Shown piece after piece: positions 1-7,899 of a stretch of DNA of 64,000 nucleotides (the first letter of the stretch is position 1; every line of letters starts with the position of its first letter). Source of the stretch: Bacteroidota bacterium (GTDB lineage: Bacteria; Bacteroidota; Ignavibacteria; Kryptoniales; JAKASW01); the NCBI GenBank assembly GCA_021825585.1, contig JAKAGT010000001.1:62001-126000 (forward strand), given 5' to 3'. The notes under the pieces were generated by a model. It had not been told where the DNA came from. It worked only from the letters and a program-made list of their open reading frames with translations, and searched no databases. The position numbers and the translations under genes are program-made.

Positions 1-563
1 CAGCCGGGGCTTTGCGATTGGTCGATAGACCCCGAGCCTTCGAATACAATCTTCGCATCCGCAATTTGTGATGAAAGGATAGAATTGTCTGGTTGGATAT
101 CCGAGGGGCGAATGATACCGCTGAGTTTAAGCGTCTGGGATTGCCCGTTTATCGATATCAACCTGCTTCCCTCGATTTCCAGATTTCCGTATTGGTCAAC
201 TTTTATGACGCGCGCGCTGATAGTAGTCTGGACACTGCCGGTCTCACTTGTTGAACCGGCGCCCTTGAATTCGTTGTCAGTTCCGATCTGCCCGCTGCCC
301 GAAGGGAGATTCGCGGTGCCATAAGTTGCCGACCCGTTGAGGCCGATGGTGCTCTGCCTGCTTGTGTTGGTCGAGGCATCTTTCGATGCAGACGTCTGTT
401 CCATGACGACAACCGTGACGGCATCTCCGACCTTCGATGCCTTGTAATCGGAGAAAAGCGAGTTGGCGGGATCCCTCATTACCTGACCGTGCGCCGCCCC
501 GGCCACCAGAACCCCGGCTGCCAGGGAGGCAAACAAAATCATTATGCTATGCCTTTTCATCAT
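1..563 (-). CDS. flgH: FlgH, flagellar L-ring protein (truncated by window edge)
   Basis: FlgH forms the L ring that lets the rod pass the outer membrane. The reading frame opens at a double ATG (563 and 560) and leaves the window after about 187 codons; complete family members are usually about 220-250 residues. GGAG lies 7 bases before the second ATG, so 560 may be the true start. A hydrophobic signal peptide covers about residues 1-26. The block SLFSDYKASKVGD near residue 37 is the usual FlgH opening, followed by the Ser/Thr-rich stretch typical of the family. Odd point: no lipobox cysteine is visible, although FlgH is classically a lipoprotein. It lies 48 bases after flgA and is the last visible gene of the flagellar run. 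Confidence 0.9.
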   Translation of the reverse strand, partial: MMKRHSIMILFASLAAGVLVAGAAHGQVMRDPANSLFSDYKASKVGDAVTVVVMEQTSASKDASTNTSRQSTIGLNGSATYGTANLPSGSGQIGTDNEFKGAGSTSETGSVQTTISARVIKVDQYGNLEIEGSRLISINGQSQTLKLSGIIRPSDIQPDNSILSSQIADAKIVFEGSGSIDQSQSPG

Positions 564-611
564 TTAACTCCATTCCTAAAGTCTTTTTCCTTTTGTATAG
601 TAAGTCGTTTT

Positions 612-1322
612 TCAGTTCACCAGGAGAACTTCGTCTTTGCCTATGACTTTGCCGCGAAGATTATCCCGGTATCCATTGGTGACTCGTATAACCTGGTCGA
701 GCGTCCCGTTTTGGAGCGAAGTCCCCTGGTCGCTGACGACAATGTTGTTCGACCTTACTACGATTGTCACGTTGTCGCCGTACTTGACAAGAGGAACCGG
801 TTCGAACATGTCGAATGTCAATGCCTTCCCGCTTTGTATCCATCTCGATGTCCATTTACCTCTCAGCTGGCTGAGTCTTGACACAGGGTTCATCAGATCG
901 GTCGTCTCAGTTCGCACCGTGTTGATTTCATCGGCTCCAATTTCGGCGTGAGGCTGGATCGTCCGGGTGGACACGAGTATATCCTGGAAAGTCCTGACCT
1001 TCACGGTTACCGGAATTATCTGCGTAAAACCGCTCTCTCTATGTGCCGGAAGAGCCTTCACCAGGATAGTGACCAGTCCTTTCATGACGACTGAATTGGA
1101 AGAAGTAACGACAAGCTTCACTTCCTTGTACCCGACCTGATAGCTCGGCTTCAGGTCTTCAAACTGGATCGCAGTCTCAACGGAATCAGCCGTCGACCTC
1201 TTGATGTAATCTGCTACGGCGTTCTTCACCAATGTGCCGCTTACCGACTGGGCTTCAGCAGCAGCTGAGGCCAGAGCCAGGACACATATGACAGCCATTG
1301 TTAGAAAACCAACGCTTCTCAT
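612..1322 (-). CDS. flgA: FlgA, P-ring assembly chaperone
   Basis: FlgA is the periplasmic chaperone that helps FlgI assemble into the P ring. The 236-residue product has a signal peptide ending near residue 24 (ALASAAAEA). The C-terminal half, from about residue 110, carries the SAF-type fold of the family, with the segment RTIQPHAEIGADEI (the 'r.I..G..I...dl' pattern), then LRGKWTSRWIQSGKAL and the late VRVTNGYRDN-like stretch seen as IRVTNGYRDNLRGKVIG. Length and order match FlgA/ChpA-SAF proteins. It sits between flgG (18 bases upstream) and flgH, a common arrangement. flgI is not seen and probably lies beyond the left edge. Confidence 0.93.
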   Translation of the reverse strand: MRSVGFLTMAVICVLALASAAAEAQSVSGTLVKNAVADYIKRSTADSVETAIQFEDLKPSYQVGYKEVKLVVTSSNSVVMKGLVTILVKALPAHRESGFTQIIPVTVKVRTFQDILVSTRTIQPHAEIGADEINTVRTETTDLMNPVSRLSQLRGKWTSRWIQSGKALTFDMFEPVPLVKYGDNVTIVVRSNNIVVSDQGTSLQNGTLDQVIRVTNGYRDNLRGKVIGKDEVLLVN

Positions 1323-1340
1323 TTCAACACCTCTGAATGG

Positions 1341-2132
1341 CTATGACGTCTTAAGGTTGTCGGCTAGCTGCATCATCGTGTTTGCAGTCTGTACCGCTTT
1401 GGAATTCAACTCGTATGCGCGCTCAGCCTCGATCATCTTCACCATTTCATCGACTATGGAGACATTCGAGGACTCGAGATACCCCTGCTGAATCCGGCCG
1501 AAACCGGTTGTATTTCCGTTGCCCAGGATTGGGGTGCCGGAGGCAACTGTTTCCTGGTACAGGTTGTTCCCGATGCCGTGCAGACCCGCAGGGTTCACAA
1601 ATTTTGTAAGCTGGAGTTGACCGAGCGTGACCGGGTTCGTCTGACCGGAAACCGTCGCCTGCACTGTTCCGTCGGCTGCCACCGCAATGGAAGTCGTGTC
1701 CTGCGGAATTGTAAACCCCGGCTCAACCAGGTATCCATCGGACGTCACCAGGTTCCCGTCTCCGGAGACCTTGAACGATCCGTCGCGCGTATAGGCCTCA
1801 GTCCCGTCCGGCATCCTCACGGTGAAGAAGCCGTCGCCCTGAATGGCAAAATCGAGCTGGTTCTGTGTGGGCGTGAGTTCCCCCTGGCTGAAATTCCGCG
1901 TCGTCGAGGACGGAATTGTTCCATCGCCGACTTCGAGCGGTGCAGGCGGCTCACTCCCCGGTTGACTCGAGACTCCCGTTGCTCTGATCGTCTGGTACAT
2001 CAAATCCTGGAATTCAACCCTGGTCTCTTTGAATGAAGTCGTGTTGACGTTGGCCAGATTGTTTGCAATTGCGTCGACGTTTAGCTGCTGTGCGTACATG
2101 CCTGTTGCAGCCGTCCTCAGCGCTCTGTCCAT
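1341..2132 (-). CDS. flgG: FlgG, distal rod protein
   Basis: FlgG builds the distal rod that crosses the periplasm. At 263 residues it is close to the usual 260. The N-terminal rod motif IANNLANVNTTSFK (about residues 22-35) and the C-terminal DEMVKMIEAERAYELNSK, which pair as a coiled coil in rod and hook proteins, are both present. The middle has the GEL-box-like FSQGELTPTQNQLDFAIQG and GFFTV segments characteristic of FlgG and FlgF. A good ribosome site (AGGAGGG) precedes the ATG. It is separated from flgF by 156 bases, one of the wider spaces in the operon, so an internal promoter cannot be excluded. Confidence 0.96.
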   Translation of the reverse strand: MDRALRTAATGMYAQQLNVDAIANNLANVNTTSFKETRVEFQDLMYQTIRATGVSSQPGSEPPAPLEVGDGTIPSSTTRNFSQGELTPTQNQLDFAIQGDGFFTVRMPDGTEAYTRDGSFKVSGDGNLVTSDGYLVEPGFTIPQDTTSIAVAADGTVQATVSGQTNPVTLGQLQLTKFVNPAGLHGIGNNLYQETVASGTPILGNGNTTGFGRIQQGYLESSNVSIVDEMVKMIEAERAYELNSKAVQTANTMMQLADNLKTS

Positions 2133-2288
2133 CTTTCCCTCCTGTTAAAGATTCTCATGTAAATTCTTCTGTTCATTCGGTCGTTCATTATTTTCATGAC
2201 ACTTCTGTCAATAGCCTTGCCTTTGCGGGGCCATGGCCGTGCGACGAATTGGACGCCCCGCCGGTGCAAGGGCCCGCAGAAACAGGGA

Positions 2289-3038
2289 TCATACCTGACC
2301 CACCTGGTTCGCATCGTTGAGAGATGTATCCTGTGTTTGAATCGCCTTCTGTCCGGCTTGAAAATTCGATTGCAGCTGAATCATGGCAACCATCTCGTCA
2401 ATGGGATTGACATTCGAGCCCTCCAGATAGCCCTGCCTCACGTTCGTAGACGCGGGATCGACCACCTCCAGAGTCCCGCCCTGATTCAATTCGTAGAGAT
2501 TGGAACCGGCCTTGGAAAGCTGGCTGAGATTTGCAGGGGTGACGATTCTCAGCTGGCCGTATATTTGGTTGCCCGCCTTGACGGTTCCATCGGGACCGAT
2601 AACCAGTTGACTTGTCTGCATTTTCTGAACATCCGATATCCTGATCGGCCCGTTCATGCCCATTACGGGATCTCCGTTCCGTGTTACAAGCGTGCCGTCA
2701 ATCGAGAGCGAGAAAGATCCATCGCGTGTCAGCATTGCTCCATTCGGCGTCTGCACCTCGAAAAATCCCTGACCGCTCAAGGCGACATCCAGCGGGTTGC
2801 TCGTCTGCTCGAGCGGTCCCTGAGAGAAGTCGGTATAGGTTTGTTCCTTCAGATCGCTTGCGCTGGGGTCAACCGATCCGTTCTTAAAGAGGCTGTCGGC
2901 CGATATAAGCTCGTTCGTGAAAGCATCGTCTCTCTTGAATCCCGTCGTGTTGACGTTGGCGAGATTGTTGGCGATGACTTCGAGCCTTTTTTGGAGAGGT
3001 ATCAGCCCGAGAGCACTAGTATAAATTCCTTTGATCAT
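2289..3038 (-). CDS. flgF: FlgF, proximal rod protein
   Basis: This is a 249-residue rod protein next to flgG and is best called FlgF. The N-terminal motif IANNLANVNTTGFK, the middle FSQGPLEQTSNPLDVALSG with GFFEV, and the C-terminal NPIDEMVAMIQLQSNFQ are all typical of the FlgF/FlgG family. Within that family FlgF is usually the shorter and more divergent of the pair, as here. Its ATG overlaps the stop codon of the preceding membrane protein gene by 4 bases (3035-3038), so the rod genes are probably translated from the same message as the fliA regulatory group. A flgG paralogue without fixed rod position is the only alternative. Confidence 0.92.
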   Translation of the reverse strand: MIKGIYTSALGLIPLQKRLEVIANNLANVNTTGFKRDDAFTNELISADSLFKNGSVDPSASDLKEQTYTDFSQGPLEQTSNPLDVALSGQGFFEVQTPNGAMLTRDGSFSLSIDGTLVTRNGDPVMGMNGPIRISDVQKMQTSQLVIGPDGTVKAGNQIYGQLRIVTPANLSQLSKAGSNLYELNQGGTLEVVDPASTNVRQGYLEGSNVNPIDEMVAMIQLQSNFQAGQKAIQTQDTSLNDANQVGQV

Positions 3039-3745
3039 CGGCTTTTCCTTTCCTTAGGGTAAATCGTCCGACCAGATTCCTCCCCTCCGCCTCCGGAAGG
3101 AGTCTTCGAGTTGGCGATTTTACTCTTCTTAAGCGCCAGTATCAGTTCAAGTTCTCCTTTTCCCATATTCAGCCGGCGAGCCAGGACATTCAGGTCCGCG
3201 TCTTCGCTGACGAGCGAGAAGGCTTCCTTGAATTTCGTCCCGCTCTGCTTCGCGGCCTGCGAGGCATAAGAGATGGCAAAATTCAGCCGCTCGGATTCAA
3301 GTCTGTTCGCCCTTGCCATCTCGTGGATAGCAGCGCTGGAGTCGAGTTTACCTTCGTTGTCGACATAATAACTTCCCGGAGCGGCGTCGATGGCCTTTCC
3401 TTTCTCGACTGCTATCTGGTTGAGTATTCTCTCGATCTCGGTCTTGGAAATACTCGGGGGCCGTTTCACACCCATGCGCTGTTCGGACGCGAGCCTTCGC
3501 TTCTGCTCCCTTGCCATCCTCCGATACCTGAGGACGAGCATAGTGAAAAGCCCAGCCATCATGAGAATAAGGGCCAACTCCAGAATTAACACGTACTCGG
3601 AGACTCCGAACATCTTCTGTGTGATCCCTTCTCCGACGACAGGTGGATTGTGAAGAGCTGCCTTTTGAATGTCCTGCGAGACCAATGCTTTTATGTTGAC
3701 CGCAGTACTATCCGAGACCAATATCAATAACATCGCTATCATCAT
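3035..3745 (-). CDS. membrane-anchored protein of unknown function in flagellar operon
   Basis: I do not recognise this 236-residue protein with certainty. It has a hydrophobic N-terminus (about residues 1-17), a clear membrane helix at about residues 52-70, and a long basic, helical cytoplasmic part. The C-terminal segment DLNVLARRLNMGKGELELIL resembles the helix-turn-helix-like tail of the DUF6115/SwrB-type proteins found beside flagellar genes in Firmicutes; that resemblance is by eye only. A Gly-rich then basic tail closes the protein. It overlaps the histidine kinase gene by 4 bases and flgF by 4 bases, so it is tightly coupled to both. A role in coupling the regulatory group to the basal body is possible but unproven. 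Confidence 0.7.
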   Translation of the reverse strand: MMIAMLLILVSDSTAVNIKALVSQDIQKAALHNPPVVGEGITQKMFGVSEYVLILELALILMMAGLFTMLVLRYRRMAREQKRRLASEQRMGVKRPPSISKTEIERILNQIAVEKGKAIDAAPGSYYVDNEGKLDSSAAIHEMARANRLESERLNFAISYASQAAKQSGTKFKEAFSLVSEDADLNVLARRLNMGKGELELILALKKSKIANSKTPSGGGGEESGRTIYPKERKSR

Positions 3746-5145
3746 CTGCCTCCGTGTAGCACAGCGGCTTTCTTCTTGGCCGGGAGTACGAGAGAAAATG
3801 TCGTCCCACGTCCCTGAACGCTGTCCACTTTAATTTCTCCGCCGAATTTCCTGACAATTCCCCTTGTTATCGGGAGTCCCAAACCGGTGCCTTTCCCCGG
3901 CTCTTTTGTCGTGAAAAACGGTTCAAATATCTTCTTCAAGTCTTCGCTCTTGATTCCAACTCCGCTATCTGAGAACCGGACGATAATCTTGTCTTCCTGA
4001 AACTCCGTGGCGACGATCATCTTGCCGCCGTCCGGCATGGCATCCTTTGCATTGAGGAGAATGTTCAGAAAAGCCTGCTGCAGGTAGTTCTTGTTGGATT
4101 CCAGCGGGGGAATTTCTTCGGAGAACCTGACATCGAATTCGATGCCGCGGTTCCTGAACTCGTAATCCACCAGCGTGATGATTTCCTCCACTGCCCAGTT
4201 CACGTTTATCAGCTCGTGCTGGAGTTCTTCGGGCACGCTCCGGGAGAAGGACACAAGCTGGCGGGTTATCTGCGCGATCCTCTGCACCTGGTTCCTGATT
4301 ATCTCGATTCGATTCTGAATGTCCTTGCCCTGCGAGAGCAACGCGACGTGGCCGAGAAGAATCTGGAGCGGGTTGTTTATCTCGTGCGCTATTCCGCCGG
4401 CAAGTTCACCCAGAGAAGCGAGTTTTGCCGCGTGTAGCATCTGTGCCTGCGACCTTTTCAACTCTTCCGCGGCATCCCGAAGCTTGTCTATGTTCCGGAG
4501 GTTTTCAATCGCGACCGCAGCCTGGTTGGCGAGTATCGCCAGAAGCATCAGTTCATGGTCCGTAAGCGCCCTTTTGACCTTCTCCGTCCGTATGATGTAG
4601 ACGCCGATAGCCTCGTTTCTGAGCGTGAGCGGAACGACGACGAATGTCCTTTCGCCTGCTTCACCCAGTGAAGCATTCAGATCGGGGACGACTGTGGTCT
4701 TCTTCTGCTCTATTACCCAGTCGAGGATCCCCTCCTCAAGCAGGTGCTGGGAGCTCTTGAGCATATAGTTCGTGCAGGTAGGCAGAAACGGCTTCACTTC
4801 GGACTTTGAGCTTCCCACCTCGAAGATCATGCTCTCGTCTACGGGGATCACCTGGCGGGTCAGGTCGAGAAGCGAGTCTATCACCGAAGCGGAGTCGGTC
4901 GCGACGGAAATCGTGTTTCCCAGCCTCTGCATGGCGAGCAGCTCGTCGAGAGACTGCTTTATGTTGGTCTCGGTCTTTTCATGGAAATCTATTTTGTTCT
5001 TCAATGCCTGGACGGTACTCTCGAGAGCATGTATGTAACTCTCCCGGGTTTCCATGAAACGCTCTATAGTCGCAGCGGCGTTTCGGGCCCCCGATTGGTT
5101 CGTTTCTTTCTTCTCGTCCTCTTCAGTCATCTCAAGTTTCCTCAT
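3742..5145 (-). CDS. GAF-domain sensor histidine kinase
   Basis: A 467-residue soluble histidine kinase. After an N-terminal coiled-coil region (about 25-75) comes a GAF-like sensor domain (about 80-215), then the HisKA dimerisation domain with the phospho-accepting H-box GGIAHEINNPLQILLG, and an ATPase domain with the N box NAKDAMPDGG, the G1 box DSGVGI, the F box FEPFFTTK and the G2 box GTGLGLPI. No membrane segment or secretion signal is visible, so it senses an internal cue. No response regulator is adjacent. By family analogy with FlrB-type kinases it could phosphorylate an NtrC-type flagellar activator encoded elsewhere; this is inference. It lies between an HDOD gene and a membrane protein gene inside the flagellar run. 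Confidence 0.9.
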   Translation of the reverse strand: MRKLEMTEEDEKKETNQSGARNAAATIERFMETRESYIHALESTVQALKNKIDFHEKTETNIKQSLDELLAMQRLGNTISVATDSASVIDSLLDLTRQVIPVDESMIFEVGSSKSEVKPFLPTCTNYMLKSSQHLLEEGILDWVIEQKKTTVVPDLNASLGEAGERTFVVVPLTLRNEAIGVYIIRTEKVKRALTDHELMLLAILANQAAVAIENLRNIDKLRDAAEELKRSQAQMLHAAKLASLGELAGGIAHEINNPLQILLGHVALLSQGKDIQNRIEIIRNQVQRIAQITRQLVSFSRSVPEELQHELINVNWAVEEIITLVDYEFRNRGIEFDVRFSEEIPPLESNKNYLQQAFLNILLNAKDAMPDGGKMIVATEFQEDKIIVRFSDSGVGIKSEDLKKIFEPFFTTKEPGKGTGLGLPITRGIVRKFGGEIKVDSVQGRGTTFSLVLPAKKKAAVLHGGR

Positions 5146-5165
5146 CTCTCTCTCCAGGATACTGT

Positions 5166-6026
5166 TTAGATAATACTCACAAACGTGCGTTCAAGATCTT
5201 CCCGCAATTTCGAGCCGAATGAGTCATAGAAGGCCTGTGTAATCTCAGCCTCCGACAAGTTCAGTATTTCGAGGGCGACAGGATTGTAGCCGTCGACTTT
5301 TTCGTAGTTGAAATCTCCCACATTGAGCTTGTGGCAAAGGTAATCGACGAAGTGGATCAGGGCAGTCAGCTGCTGATTTTTCTCCGCCAATTCCGGCTTG
5401 TGATGAAACTTGATCGCTTCGATAAGCTGCTCGGGAAGGTTCCACCGTTCTGCCAGCCATCCGCCTATTTCACCGTGGGTCGCGAACAACACGACCTGCT
5501 CCATGTCCTGAAAAGTCGACTTGCCGTCTGCCATCGCCCCGACAATCTTCTTGTATTCCTCGTGGAAATACTGGTGCGTTACTAAAATTCCTATGTCATG
5601 CAACAGCCCTGCCACGAACGACTCCCCGCTGATCCTGTATCCGAGTTGTCTGGCCAGCGTGCGGGCGGCAATCCCTGCGGCCAGGGCATGCTGCCAGAAG
5701 TCCTTCGAATTGAAAAACTTATCCTGCTTCTTCTTGAAGGCGCTGATGAGGGAGATACTGATCAGGATCTCCTTCAGCGAATCGAACCCGAGGACCATGA
5801 TCGCAAAATCCAGCGTCGAGATCTTTCTCTGGAAACCGTAGAAAGGGGAGTTCGCGATCTTCAGCACCTTTGCCGTCAGCACCTGGTCCGCCGAAATTAC
5901 TTCCGTCAGCTTCGACACGCTCGTCTGCGGGTTGTCTATCAAAGAGGCAACTTCCACCGCGATCGTGGGAAGTGCAGGCAGCTGAATTATGTTCTGTACT
6001 TTTTCCTTTAATACTTCATTTTCCAT
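5166..6026 (-). CDS. HDOD-domain signalling protein
   Basis: A 286-residue protein that consists almost entirely of one HDOD domain (about residues 10-215), a family related to HD phosphohydrolases and often linked to two-component and cyclic-dinucleotide signalling. Visible hallmarks are LPALPTIAVEVASLI, KVLKIANSPFYGF, ISTLDFAIMVLG, GLLHDIGILV and AIKFHHKPE. It is clearly a paralogue of the next gene upstream (6008-7174), which shares ANSPFYGF, RKIST and LLHDIGILV at the same places, but it lacks that protein's sigma-like tail. Its start overlaps the end of that gene by 19 bases. A catalytic role is not implied, since HDOD proteins generally lack complete metal sites. Confidence 0.92.
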   Translation of the reverse strand: MENEVLKEKVQNIIQLPALPTIAVEVASLIDNPQTSVSKLTEVISADQVLTAKVLKIANSPFYGFQRKISTLDFAIMVLGFDSLKEILISISLISAFKKKQDKFFNSKDFWQHALAAGIAARTLARQLGYRISGESFVAGLLHDIGILVTHQYFHEEYKKIVGAMADGKSTFQDMEQVVLFATHGEIGGWLAERWNLPEQLIEAIKFHHKPELAEKNQQLTALIHFVDYLCHKLNVGDFNYEKVDGYNPVALEILNLSEAEITQAFYDSFGSKLREDLERTFVSII

Positions 6027-7174
6027 TGCTCTAACCTGTTTGTCAAGATTGCGCGTTCCGCCATTTGCTGCAGAGCAGATATGGCGCCCTTATAATATTC
6101 GGCGACTCTAGGCTCTTCGTATCCCAGCACACTTGCGACCTGCCTCAATTCCAGCCCCTCATAAAGCTTCAAAGTAATGACCAGTCTTTCCATCGCCGGC
6201 AGGAGTTTGATCGCATCTTTGAAAAACCGCTTTAGAGTTTCGTCATCCAATTCCTTTTCGTCAGTTTCCTTTTCGGTTTCAGGAGACTCCAGTGCATCTT
6301 CCTGCATCACGTAATCGACTATCGGAATTTTCACCTTTACCGTTGAGGACAAATCGTCGTTCACGTATCTATCGGCAAGGGTTTTGAAGGAGGCGCCCAG
6401 TTTGTCGACGCCTATCAGCTGCAGAGCGCCGACGTCGAACTTGATCGGCAAATCGGAGCAGGAATACCCAGTCGCTGATGCGATTTGATTCGCAACGTGA
6501 ATGATCGCCGTCAGCTGTGCATTTATTTCCGCGAGCGCCGGGGTATGGTGATATCTTATGGCCTCCACGAAATATTTAGGGAAATTCCATTTATCGGCCA
6601 GCCACGCACCCACGTCCGCATGATTGCTGCCGATTACAATTGCTTCGGCCTGCGACTGCGGGAGGTTCTGTTCGTCTATCAACGTCTGTATTTCTTCGAA
6701 ATCGTCGGGGAAATAGCGATAGAGCACGAGTATGCCGATGTCGTGCAGCAAGCCCACTGCATACGCCTCACCCGGCCGCCTGTATTTAACTTCCCTTGCA
6801 AGAGACCTTGCAGCAGAGGCAGTGTCCATAGAATGCTTCCAGAACTTTCTGGGATCAAAATGCTTCGCCGATCCACCCTTGAAGAGGTCTATGAGGGTAA
6901 GCGACAGAACCGTGTCCCGAAGCGTTTCGAATCCGAGAGCGACGATGGCCCACTCGACCGTCGAGATCTTCCTGGCAAAGCCGTAGAAAGGCGAATTTGC
7001 GACTCTCAATATTCGTGACGACAAAGAAGGATCTTTGGAAATAATCTGCGCCAACTCTGCCGCGCTGCTGTCGGTGTCGCTCGCCAGTCGCATTACCTCC
7101 AATGCGGTGGTCGGGAAAGTCGGCAGCTCTCTTATCGATGATAATCTGTCTGTCAATTGTCCTACCTCTATCAT
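6008..7174 (-). CDS. HDOD-domain protein with C-terminal sigma-region-4-like domain
   Basis: A 388-residue two-part protein. Residues about 10-240 form an HDOD domain (LPTFPTTALEVMRLA, RVANSPFYGFARKIST, GLLHDIGILV, AIRYHHTPA). A variable, acidic linker (about 290-320) leads to a C-terminal domain at about 320-388 that aligns without gaps to region 4 of the neighbouring FliA: LLPAMERLVITLKLYEGLEL here against QLPERERMVVTLYYYEELTF there, with 19 identities over 53 positions counted by eye. Region 4 normally contacts the -35 element and the RNA polymerase flap. It overlaps fliA by 4 bases. A role in tuning sigma-28 activity is an attractive inference. The HDOD call is firm; the function of the tail is not known. 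Confidence 0.9.
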   Translation of the reverse strand: MIEVGQLTDRLSSIRELPTFPTTALEVMRLASDTDSSAAELAQIISKDPSLSSRILRVANSPFYGFARKISTVEWAIVALGFETLRDTVLSLTLIDLFKGGSAKHFDPRKFWKHSMDTASAARSLAREVKYRRPGEAYAVGLLHDIGILVLYRYFPDDFEEIQTLIDEQNLPQSQAEAIVIGSNHADVGAWLADKWNFPKYFVEAIRYHHTPALAEINAQLTAIIHVANQIASATGYSCSDLPIKFDVGALQLIGVDKLGASFKTLADRYVNDDLSSTVKVKIPIVDYVMQEDALESPETEKETDEKELDDETLKRFFKDAIKLLPAMERLVITLKLYEGLELRQVASVLGYEEPRVAEYYKGAISALQQMAERAILTNRLEQWKMKY

Positions 7175-7899
7175 AGTTCAACTTCCTTCTTAAAGAGCGC
7201 CTTCAGCTTCGCAATGACCTCCGAATGTATCTGGGAGACTCTCGATTCGCTTATCCCGAGCGTCTTTCCGATTTCTTTGAAGGTCAGTTCTTCATAGTAG
7301 TACAGGGTGACCACCATCCGTTCCCTTTCAGGGAGCTGCTTCAGCGCGATGACGAGCTGTTCCTTCATCTCGGCATCCTCGTACATTTCGATCACTTCGC
7401 TGTCGCCGCTGATCACGTCTTCCAGGGTCATGTCCTCGCCGATTGACCTCGTCAATGAAACGGCATCGGCGTTTGCCAGGTAGCCCTTGATCTGCTCAAA
7501 CTCGCTCACGCTCATGTTGATCGCTTTTGCGTACTTCTCGCCGTTCACCGTGTCCATGTTGAGTTCGCTGAGCGACTTGGATGCCTTCTTATACTTGTCC
7601 CTGACGGACCTCGGCAGCCAGTCGACCTTTCTTATCTCATCAAGCATGATTCCGCGGATCCTCTGGGAGGCGAAGGTCTCGAACTTCACTCCACGGGCCG
7701 GATCGAATCTCTCTATCGCTTCGTTAAGGCCGATGATACCGATGCTCATCAGGTCCTCGTTGTTGAACACGCAGCGGGAAGGGAGATTGATCGCCCTCGC
7801 GGCGAATTTCACGAGATTCAGATACGCGAGCACGAGTTCTTTCTTTGTTGCCGCGGATCTCCGCCTCGAATACTTTTTCCATAGTTCCTGAGTAGTCAT
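7171..7899 (-). CDS. fliA: FliA, flagellar sigma-28 factor
   Basis: The alternative sigma factor for late flagellar and chemotaxis genes. The 242-residue product has no region 1.1 and shows region 2 (GLNEAIERFDPARGVKFE, FASQRIRGIMLDEIRKVDW), the region 3 opening LPRSVRDKYKK, and region 4 (LPERERMVVTLYYYEELTF with the helix-turn-helix GKTLGISESRVSQIHS). This order and length match FliA/SigD/WhiG proteins. The gene follows flhF-flhG and a small membrane protein gene (4-base overlap at 7896-7899) and overlaps the HDOD-sigma4 gene downstream by 4 bases. No gene of the FlgM anti-sigma factor is visible in the window. Confidence 0.96.
   Translation of the reverse strand: MTTQELWKKYSRRRSAATKKELVLAYLNLVKFAARAINLPSRCVFNNEDLMSIGIIGLNEAIERFDPARGVKFETFASQRIRGIMLDEIRKVDWLPRSVRDKYKKASKSLSELNMDTVNGEKYAKAINMSVSEFEQIKGYLANADAVSLTRSIGEDMTLEDVISGDSEVIEMYEDAEMKEQLVIALKQLPERERMVVTLYYYEELTFKEIGKTLGISESRVSQIHSEVIAKLKALFKKEVEL

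Noticed and set aside
2197-2211. TGACA/TGTCA inverted repeat with a TTGACA hexamer upstream of flgG, possibly an internal promoter
   Set aside because: No acceptable -10 hexamer lies 16-18 bases from TTGACA, and the repeat arms are only five bases, so chance is likely.
2133-2288. Possible small gene on the minus strand between flgF and flgG
   Set aside because: The frames here are short, lack a recognisable protein pattern and do not carry a convincing ribosome site.
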